From: Bacteroidales bacterium
GTDB taxonomy: Bacteria; Bacteroidota; Bacteroidia; Bacteroidales; UBA7960
Reading direction: 5' to 3'
Assembly: GCA_007132825.1 (NCBI GenBank)
Contig: SLNX01000076.1
Span: forward strand, 1 to 5,042
DNA length: 5,042 bases
Position 1 is the stretch's first letter. Each line of letters begins with the position of its first letter. Both the position numbers and the translations under genes were made by a program. This document shows positions 1 to 5,042 of this stretch, piece by piece. The notes beneath the pieces were generated by a model, which did not search any database, had not been told where the DNA came from, and saw only the letters and a list, made by a program, of their open reading frames with translations.

Positions 1-183
1 GAAAAGCGGGAGAAAGCGGCACTTGAGGAGAATACGGATGATTATGCCGCTGCGCTCAGGGACAGGTTAAACATGCGATGGAAACGTACCTCAGGCGCAA
101 GGACCAGGAGGGCGTCCAACCAACGCATCATCATTATCCTGGTCGTGATGTTTGCCTTGCTTTACCTTGTATATATATTTTAA
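1..183 (+). CDS. 3' end of an unrecognised gene; product ends in a C-terminal membrane segment
   Basis: Frame 1 is open from the first base to a TAA at 181-183, giving the last 60 residues of a protein whose start lies outside the window. The visible part begins with a charged, probably helical stretch (residues 1-23, rich in E, K, R and A). It continues with a strongly basic segment with seven Arg/Lys between residues 26 and 42, and ends with a hydrophobic run, RIIIILVVMFALLYLVYIF (42-60), directly before the stop. One terminal membrane helix preceded by positive charge suggests a cytoplasmic domain anchored at its C-terminus. A short alternative product from the ATG at 73 (36 residues) is possible, but the coding-like charged stretch upstream argues for a longer gene. 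I do not recognise the family. It ends 26 bases before mutL and may share its transcript. The membrane-anchor call is inference from composition. Confidence 0.6.
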   Translation, partial: EKREKAALEENTDDYAAALRDRLNMRWKRTSGARTRRASNQRIIIILVVMFALLYLVYIF

Positions 184-209
184 TAATAAACCAGAGAATA
201 GCTGTTTGC

Positions 210-2051
210 ATGTCAGACATTATCAAACTATTGCCGGATGCCGTAGCCAATCAGATTGCTGCAGGGGAAGTGATTCAGCGTCCTGCATCTGCCGTTAAGG
301 AGCTACTGGAAAATGCCATCGACGCCGGAGCGGAAAATATCAAACTCATCATAAAAGATGCCGGAAAAACATTGATCCAGGTAACAGACGACGGGATCGG
401 CATGTCGGACACCGATGCAAGACTCAGTTTTGAGCGACACGCCACCTCAAAAATCACCCAGGCAAGCGATCTTTTTGCCATCCGCACCATGGGATTTCGT
501 GGAGAAGCACTGGCCTCTATCGCTGCTATTTCAAGAGTGGAGCTCAAAACCCGAACAGCTGACCAGCAAATCGGTACCAGGATAGAAATTGAGGCAGCGA
601 AACTGGAGGTTCAGGAACCGTGTAATTGTCCGAAAGGTACATCCATTGCTGTAAAAAACCTGTTTTTTAATACCCCGGCACGCCGAAACTTCCTGAAATC
701 AGACAATGTTGAAAAAAGACACATTCTAACTGAGCTTCAAAGGGTCGCCATCGTAAATCCCGAAATTGCATTTCAGTATTACCAGAATAACCAGCTTTCC
801 CATCAATTCAATAAAAGTAACCTGAAACAGCGAATCGCGCACGTTTTCGGCAGCAATTACAACCAGCGTCTGATACCTGTGGAAGAGGAAACGCAGATCG
901 TTAAGCTAAGTGGTTTTGTTGGTAAGCCTGAATATGCCAAAAAGGTTCGTGGAGAACAATTCCTGTTTGTCAACAGGCGATTTATCAGGTCTCCCTATCT
1001 GAATCACGCCGTTGAACTGGCATTCCATGAACTGATACCCGAAGATGCATTTCCCTCTTTTTTCCTTTTCCTTGAAACAGATCCCGGCCAGATAGACGTT
1101 AATGTGCATCCCACAAAAACAGAGATTAAATTCCAGGATGAGAGATATTTTTACCAGATTGTTAAATCGGCCGTTAAAAAAGCCCTGGGAAGTTTTAACA
1201 TCACCCCTACCCTTGATTTTGAAAGGGAAACCGCTTTCGACCGACCACCAGCGGATGGCCGGTCGGTAATCAAACCACCGGAGATAAAAGTAAATCCGGA
1301 ATTCAATCCGTTTGGTCATGCCGGAAAAACCGGACATCCCGGTGGAAACCTGACCAGCCGCATCAATCCCGGACAGTGGGAAAAGCTTTTCCCGGGACAG
1401 GATGATGTACCGTTACCCGAAGAACCAATATCTTCAGAACAGGTAACTATCAGTCCTGAATGGAAAGAGGGCAATGAGGATAAAAACGGAACCAAATTCT
1501 TTCAGCTCCACAACCGTTATATCATCACCCCTGTAAAATCGGGTTTGATGCTGATCGACCAACAACGTGCACACGAACGGATATTGTTTGAAAGATTTCA
1601 AATGATTCAGGCACACCGGGGTGTTTCATCACAGCAGTTATTATTTCCGGAGCACATTCGTCTTAATGACCATGACGCGGATATACTTAAAGAAATTGTT
1701 GAAGAGGTTAAATCATTAGGTTTTGGGATCAATGAGTTAGGTACAGGCACATTTGTTGTTGATGCGATCCCTGCAGACATAATGGAAGACCATGTATTGC
1801 AGGAGGTCATTGAGGGGATCATCGAACAGGTAAAGAAAAACCGTCTGGAACTTAAAAATGATTTGCGAGCCAACGTTTTGCGATCAACTGCCAAAAGACT
1901 TGCAGTTCGCCATGGTAAGGCCTTGAGTCACGAAGAAATGAGAGCAATCTGCGACAGTTTGTTTGCCTGCAGCATGCCACAAACATCACCGGCCGGAAAA
2001 ACCGTTCTCAAAATCATCTCCAATGATGATTTGTCTGCAATGTTTAAATAA
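210..2051 (+). CDS. mutL: DNA mismatch repair protein MutL
   Basis: MutL is the ATPase that couples mismatch recognition by MutS to strand removal. The 613-residue product has the full N-terminal GHKL ATPase. Motif I is ELLENAIDAGA, with the expected catalytic Glu31 and Mg-binding Asn35. Motif II is DDGIGM (Asp60), followed by ATSKI (78-82), GFRGEALASIAAIS (95-108) and NTPARRNFLK (154-163). DVNVHPTKTEIKF (296-308) closes the transducer domain. A Pro/Gly-rich linker (about 335-430) leads to the C-terminal dimerisation domain. That domain keeps a beta-clamp-binding type motif, QQLLFP (475-480), and a nuclease motif variant, DQQRAHERILFE (450-461). Several other nuclease-site positions look substituted (see findings). 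The start at 210 is chosen because MSDIIKLLPDAVANQIAAGE matches the family N-terminus; the same frame is open back to an ATG at 78, but those 44 residues overlap the upstream gene and resemble nothing in MutL. The length is normal. No clear Shine-Dalgarno precedes the start. Confidence 0.97.
   Translation: MSDIIKLLPDAVANQIAAGEVIQRPASAVKELLENAIDAGAENIKLIIKDAGKTLIQVTDDGIGMSDTDARLSFERHATSKITQASDLFAIRTMGFRGEALASIAAISRVELKTRTADQQIGTRIEIEAAKLEVQEPCNCPKGTSIAVKNLFFNTPARRNFLKSDNVEKRHILTELQRVAIVNPEIAFQYYQNNQLSHQFNKSNLKQRIAHVFGSNYNQRLIPVEEETQIVKLSGFVGKPEYAKKVRGEQFLFVNRRFIRSPYLNHAVELAFHELIPEDAFPSFFLFLETDPGQIDVNVHPTKTEIKFQDERYFYQIVKSAVKKALGSFNITPTLDFERETAFDRPPADGRSVIKPPEIKVNPEFNPFGHAGKTGHPGGNLTSRINPGQWEKLFPGQDDVPLPEEPISSEQVTISPEWKEGNEDKNGTKFFQLHNRYIITPVKSGLMLIDQQRAHERILFERFQMIQAHRGVSSQQLLFPEHIRLNDHDADILKEIVEEVKSLGFGINELGTGTFVVDAIPADIMEDHVLQEVIEGIIEQVKKNRLELKNDLRANVLRSTAKRLAVRHGKALSHEEMRAICDSLFACSMPQTSPAGKTVLKIISNDDLSAMFK
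1240..1267 (+). repeat. Inverted repeat inside the mutL linker-coding region
   Basis: ACCGACC at 1240-1246 is perfectly complementary to GGTCGGT at 1261-1267. Inside the 14-base loop, CCA (1248-1250) can pair with TGG (1256-1258). The arms are GC-rich, so a hairpin in the mRNA is plausible. It lies where MutL encodes its poorly conserved linker, so protein constraint there is low. No function is shown, and a chance occurrence is quite possible. Confidence 0.4.
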
Positions 2052-2072
2052 GACAGATTAATTGTATTTTTG
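2041..2072 (+). promoter_or_regulatory. Candidate Bacteroidota-type promoter for the rhomboid genes
   Basis: TATTTTTG at 2065-2072 matches the TAnnTTTG -7 element used by the primary sigma factor of Bacteroidota. Nineteen bases upstream, TGTTT at 2041-2045 (the end of the mutL coding sequence) is only a weak stand-in for the TTTG -33 element. Transcription would begin near 2079-2080 and leave a leader of about 80 bases before rhomboid 1. The -7 match is read directly; its use as a promoter is inference, weakened by the poor -33 box and by how easily such short motifs occur in AT-rich DNA. Confidence 0.35.
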
Positions 2073-2159
2073 TCGATCAGGGTTGCATTGCAAAAGCATC
2101 TGCAACATTATAAACTTTTTAAACATACTTCTGTTTAATTGTAATAAGACATTTTTAAC
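2052..2159. other. AT-rich intergenic spacer between mutL and the rhomboid pair
   Basis: This is the only gap above 30 bases in the window. It is AT-rich, codes for nothing recognisable and holds the promoter candidate described separately. It also carries small repeats of TTGCA/TGCAA (2083-2087, 2089-2093, 2101-2105). These could form a weak hairpin, but no T-run follows, so they do not make a convincing terminator for mutL. The gap is the likely point where a separate transcript for the rhomboid genes begins. Confidence 0.6.
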
Positions 2160-2909
2160 ATGATGCAATACAGAGCCGGTGGTTTTAATTTGATGCCCGT
2201 TGTGGTCAAAAACCTATTGATCATCAACGGACTTTTTTTTCTTGCAACACTCTCATTGGGAGGTGCCTTCCAGATAAATCTGATTAAGGTTCTTGGCCTC
2301 CACATGCCCGGGTCTCCGGATTTTGAGCCTTACCAGCTTTTTACCCACATGTTCATGCACGCCAACTTTTCGCACATATTCTTCAATATGTTTGCACTTT
2401 GGATGTTCGGCACGGCCATTGAAAACCTGATGGGATCAAAGCGCTTTCTGACCTATTATCTGATTACCGGATTTGGCGCGGCATTCCTCCATCTGGGAGT
2501 TAGCTACCTTGAGGCATTGACCCTTCGGTCTGAATTGCTGGCTGCCGGTTACAGCATGGCTGATCTGAATCACTTCATTGAGACAGGCAGTTACCGCATG
2601 ATATCAGGAGCCTCCGAAAGCACAATGGTGGCCTTCCTTAGCAAGTATTTCATTCCGACGGTAGGTGCATCAGGTGCCGTTTTTGGCATCTTGCTGGCAT
2701 TTGGCATGTTTTTCCCAAACAGCTACATCTACCTGTTTTTTGCCATTCCCATCAAGGCAAAATATTTTGTAATGGGTTACGGAGCCATGGAATTATACTT
2801 TGGTATCACATCGGATGGGAATATTGCTCACTTTGCCCACCTGGGTGGCATGCTCTTTGGTTATTTGCTCATAAAATACTGGAGAAGAAAACGACGGATC
2901 TATTATTAA
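2160..2909 (+). CDS. Rhomboid-family intramembrane serine protease (first of a pair)
   Basis: Rhomboids cut substrate transmembrane helices inside the membrane with a Ser-His dyad. This 249-residue protein shows the signature in order. HANFSHIFFN (67-76) is the H-x4-H-x3-N oxyanion motif of the second helix. GASG (169-172) carries nucleophile Ser171. HFAHLGG (224-230) carries the catalytic His227. About six membrane segments fit the hydrophobicity: near 15-35, 66-88, 97-117, 168-187, 188-210 and 222-240, followed by a basic cytoplasmic end (WRRKRR). The loop-1 position that is often Trp-Arg in other rhomboids is Tyr58-Gln59 here. A mostly polar insert of about 50 residues (114-166) separates helices three and four. 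Start ATG 2160 is followed at once by a second ATG at 2163, and either could serve. No Shine-Dalgarno is visible. The second rhomboid begins 18 bases downstream, so the two are probably co-transcribed. The family call is secure; the substrate is unknown. Confidence 0.94.
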   Translation: MMQYRAGGFNLMPVVVKNLLIINGLFFLATLSLGGAFQINLIKVLGLHMPGSPDFEPYQLFTHMFMHANFSHIFFNMFALWMFGTAIENLMGSKRFLTYYLITGFGAAFLHLGVSYLEALTLRSELLAAGYSMADLNHFIETGSYRMISGASESTMVAFLSKYFIPTVGASGAVFGILLAFGMFFPNSYIYLFFAIPIKAKYFVMGYGAMELYFGITSDGNIAHFAHLGGMLFGYLLIKYWRRKRRIYY

Positions 2910-2927
2910 TTTTGTTGGGATACCATT

Positions 2928-3818
2928 ATGCAGCAAACTGTATATCAGGAGATCAAAAACTTTTTCATCAGGGGATCGGTACTGGCACGCCTCATTGGCA
3001 TCAACATTTTCATATTTCTTGTCATCAACCTGGTAAGGGTTTTCTTTTTCTTGTGGAACGTAGATGGCGTTGGCAACTTGCTGGGTGACTGGCTGGGAGT
3101 TTCAAGCAACATTCACGTCGTAATACACCGCCCGTGGACCCTGATAACTTACATGTTTCTACATTTTGAGCTGCTCCATATCCTGTTTAACATGATTGTA
3201 TTGTACGTTGGAGGTAGGCTTTTCAGCGATTTTATTGGTCAGGACAGGCTCACAGCCACCTATTTGATCGGAGGCCTTTGGGGCGCTGTATTTTATATTG
3301 TTTCATATAATATTTTTCCGGTTTTTGAGAATGTGGTTGCATTCTCCCTGGCTATTGGTGCATCAGCCTCCGTACTGGCCATATTTGTTGCTATCGCCGT
3401 TTACATGCCCAATTACCAGCTCCCTTTACTCTTGTTGGGCAGGATCAGGTTAAAGTATATCGCTATCTTTTTTGTTGTGCTAGACCTGATCAGCATTGAT
3501 AAAGGAAATCCCGGTGGCCATTTGGCCCATCTCGGAGGTGCCATGTGGGGTTTTATTTATGCCACGATGTTAAAAAAAGGGAGAGACCCTGCACTTGTTA
3601 TCGGGTTTTACCTTGAAAAATTTGCACGTATCTTTAAAAAGAAGAAAAGGTTTAAAGTAGAATACACCCGTGCCAGACCCATTGACGATGATGAATACAA
3701 CATGCAACGGGCTGAAAAACAAAAACAGATTGACCTGATCCTGGATAAGATATCCAAAAGCGGATATGACAGCCTGACCAGGGAGGAAAAAGAATTGTTG
3801 TTCAAGGCCGGGAAGTAG
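2928..3818 (+). CDS. Rhomboid-family intramembrane serine protease with charged C-terminal tail (second of a pair)
   Basis: This 296-residue protein is a divergent paralogue of its upstream neighbour. HFELLHILFN (79-88) supplies the H-x4-H-x3-N motif. GASAS (144-148) supplies nucleophile Ser146, with Ala instead of the usual Gly after it. HLAHLGG (198-204) supplies catalytic His201, so the protease is predicted active. Likely membrane helices lie near 18-43, 78-97, 108-130, 136-160, 164-190 and 196-215. Loop 1 has Trp70-Thr71 where many rhomboids have Trp-Arg. It lacks the long helix 3-4 insert of the first rhomboid. It adds instead a soluble tail of about 80 residues: a basic patch (236-243), an acidic DDDE (253-256), then a small helical unit, ILDKISKSGYDSLTREEKEL (271-290). 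I recall a similar C-terminal unit on other Bacteroidota rhomboids but cannot confirm a named domain. uvrB starts 28 bases after the stop. Confidence 0.93.
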   Translation: MQQTVYQEIKNFFIRGSVLARLIGINIFIFLVINLVRVFFFLWNVDGVGNLLGDWLGVSSNIHVVIHRPWTLITYMFLHFELLHILFNMIVLYVGGRLFSDFIGQDRLTATYLIGGLWGAVFYIVSYNIFPVFENVVAFSLAIGASASVLAIFVAIAVYMPNYQLPLLLLGRIRLKYIAIFFVVLDLISIDKGNPGGHLAHLGGAMWGFIYATMLKKGRDPALVIGFYLEKFARIFKKKKRFKVEYTRARPIDDDEYNMQRAEKQKQIDLILDKISKSGYDSLTREEKELLFKAGK

Positions 3819-3846
3819 CGACCGGCCATGGTAACTCCTGATCAAT

Positions 3847-5042
3847 ATGGCTCCTTTCAAACTTACTTCCGATTTCTCCCCTACCGGAGACCAACCTGAA
3901 GCGATCGGGCAGCTTGTAAGTGGAATTAACGACGGTGTTCCGTTTCAAACCCTTCTGGGTGTTACCGGATCAGGAAAAACATTCACCGTTGCAAATGTGA
4001 TTGAAAAAGTGCAACGCCCCACGCTGGTATTAAGCCACAATAAAACGCTAGCAGCTCAGCTTTATGGTGAATTTAAACACTTTTTCCCGGAAAACGCGGT
4101 TGAATACTTTGTTTCCTATTACGATTACTACCAGCCCGAAGCCTACATCCCAACAACAAATACTTACATCGAGAAAGATCTTTCCATCAATGATGAAATT
4201 GAGAAATTAAGACTTAGTGCTACAAGCGCATTGCTCTCCGGTCGGCGTGATGTAATTGTGGTAAGTTCCGTTTCATGTATTTATGGTATTGGCAATCCGG
4301 ATGATTTCCACGAAAATATCATCCATATTACAATTGGGATGGTTATAAGCAGGAATAAACTACTGCACAGGCTTGTGAACAGCTTGCACAGCAGGACCAC
4401 CACAGAGTTCAAAAGGGGTACCTTCCGCGTTCAGGGTGATACGGTGGATATATTTCCTGCTTATGCAGACAAAGCATTCCGTGTACTGTTTTGGGGGGAT
4501 GAGATAGAAAGCATTGAGTCGTTTAATCCGTTAAGCGGTGCTACTTATGATAAACTGGATCATCTGACGGTATATCCGGCGAATATTTTCGTAACATCAA
4601 GTGACAGGATGCAGGCGGCCATCCGCAGCATCCAGGATGACCTTGTGGAGCAGATCGCTTTCCTGAAGAATAACGGCAAGGAATTTGAAGCCAAACGGCT
4701 TGAAGACAGGGTCAACTATGATATGGAAATGATGCGGGAACTGGGATACTGCCCAGGAATTGAGAACTACTCCAGGTATTTTGATGGTAGGAAGCCCGGC
4801 TCGCGCCCCTTCTGTCTGCTCGACTATTTTCCGGAAGACTACCTGATGGTTGTGGATGAAAGCCACGTGACCATATCACAGGTTCACGCCATGTATGGAG
4901 GCGACTTTTCAAGAAAAAAAAACCTGGTGGAATATGGTTTCCGGTTACCGGCGGCACTGGATAACAGACCGTTGAAGTTTGCCGAATTTGAAAACCTGAT
5001 GCGTCAGGCGATCTTTATCAGTGCTACCCCTGCCGACTATGA
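3847..5042 (+). CDS. uvrB: Excinuclease ABC subunit UvrB, 5' part (cut by window end)
   Basis: UvrB receives damaged DNA from UvrA, verifies the lesion with its helicase-like motor and recruits UvrC for incision. The frame is open to the edge with no stop, giving 398 complete codons, roughly 60% of the usual 660-680 residues. Visible are Walker A GVTGSGKT (38-45), the damage-probing beta-hairpin region YYDYYQPEAYIP (91-102), SVSCIYGIGNP, RGTFRVQGDTVDIFP in the UvrA-interacting domain, ELGYCPGIENYSRY, Walker B DESH (337-340), EYGFRLPAALDNRPLKF and the start of motif FISATP. The remaining helicase motifs and the C-terminal UvrC-binding region lie outside. An in-frame TAA at 3832-3834 makes the ATG at 3847 the first possible start, and MAPFKLTSDFSPTGDQPEAI fits the family N-terminus. 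The segment LHSRTTTEF, where E. coli has QYARND, resembles the Bacteroidota version as I recall it. No promoter fits in the 28-base gap, so read-through from the rhomboids is likely. Confidence 0.97.
   Translation, partial: MAPFKLTSDFSPTGDQPEAIGQLVSGINDGVPFQTLLGVTGSGKTFTVANVIEKVQRPTLVLSHNKTLAAQLYGEFKHFFPENAVEYFVSYYDYYQPEAYIPTTNTYIEKDLSINDEIEKLRLSATSALLSGRRDVIVVSSVSCIYGIGNPDDFHENIIHITIGMVISRNKLLHRLVNSLHSRTTTEFKRGTFRVQGDTVDIFPAYADKAFRVLFWGDEIESIESFNPLSGATYDKLDHLTVYPANIFVTSSDRMQAAIRSIQDDLVEQIAFLKNNGKEFEAKRLEDRVNYDMEMMRELGYCPGIENYSRYFDGRKPGSRPFCLLDYFPEDYLMVVDESHVTISQVHAMYGGDFSRKKNLVEYGFRLPAALDNRPLKFAEFENLMRQAIFISATPADY

Noticed and set aside
78..209. A 44-residue upstream extension of the mutL reading frame from the ATG at 78
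   Set aside because: It overlaps the upstream gene out of frame, has no MutL-like sequence, and the ATG at 210 gives the exact family N-terminus.
906..1337. Open frames on the minus strand, the longest being 143 codons within mutL, with others opposite the rhomboid 2 and uvrB coding regions
   Set aside because: All lie opposite strongly conserved genes, have no recognisable motifs and no start signals. They are shadows of the real genes.
358..2003. Three copies of CCGGAAAAAC within mutL (361-370, 1321-1330, 1992-2001)
   Set aside because: Each encodes Ala-Gly-Lys-Thr in the same frame (residues 51-54, 371-374, 595-598). They are far apart and in unrelated domains, so shared codon choice explains them better than a repeat element.
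2083..2105. TTGCA/TGCAA repeats after mutL as a possible terminator
   Set aside because: The stem is short or the loop is poor, and no T-run follows. It does not meet the pattern of an intrinsic terminator.
2907..2914. TAATTTTG, a perfect TAnnTTTG -7 match between the two rhomboids
   Set aside because: There is no -33 TTTG at the right distance and the start of transcription would fall only about 7 bases before the ATG. It overlaps the stop codon of rhomboid 1 and is likely chance.
4378..4416. UvrB segment LHSRTTTEF departing from the E. coli QYARND block, considered as damage to the gene
   Set aside because: The frame is intact, flanking motifs are normal, and the variant fits Bacteroidota UvrB as I recall it.

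Overview
The window is a conserved chromosomal stretch that most likely comes from a member of the Bacteroidota (Bacteroidia-like). Four things point there: mutL is followed directly by two rhomboid protease genes, an order I know from this phylum; the UvrB and MutL sequence variants resemble Bacteroidota versions; no start codon has a clear Shine-Dalgarno sequence; and the one good promoter-like element is of the TAnnTTTG type. The genus cannot be told from this sequence. All real genes lie on the + strand.

Layout: bases 1-183 hold the 3' end of an unrecognised gene whose product ends in a hydrophobic membrane segment. After 26 bases comes mutL (210-2051), encoding the mismatch-repair ATPase. 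A 108-base AT-rich gap carrying a possible promoter follows. Next are two rhomboid-family intramembrane serine proteases (2160-2909 and 2928-3818), only 18 bases apart. After another 28 bases uvrB (nucleotide excision repair helicase) starts at 3847 and runs off the right edge at about 60% of its usual length.

The genes fall into two themes, DNA repair (mutL, uvrB) and membrane proteolysis (the two rhomboids). The short gaps between rhomboid 1, rhomboid 2 and uvrB suggest co-transcription. Nothing in the sequence shows that the two themes are functionally linked.

I found no mobile element, CRISPR array, RNA gene or clearly novel system. The points most worth a second look are the MutL C-terminal nuclease site, where several usual metal ligands appear replaced while the clamp-binding motif is kept, and the differing accessory parts of the two rhomboids: a long loop insert in the first and a charged C-terminal tail in the second.
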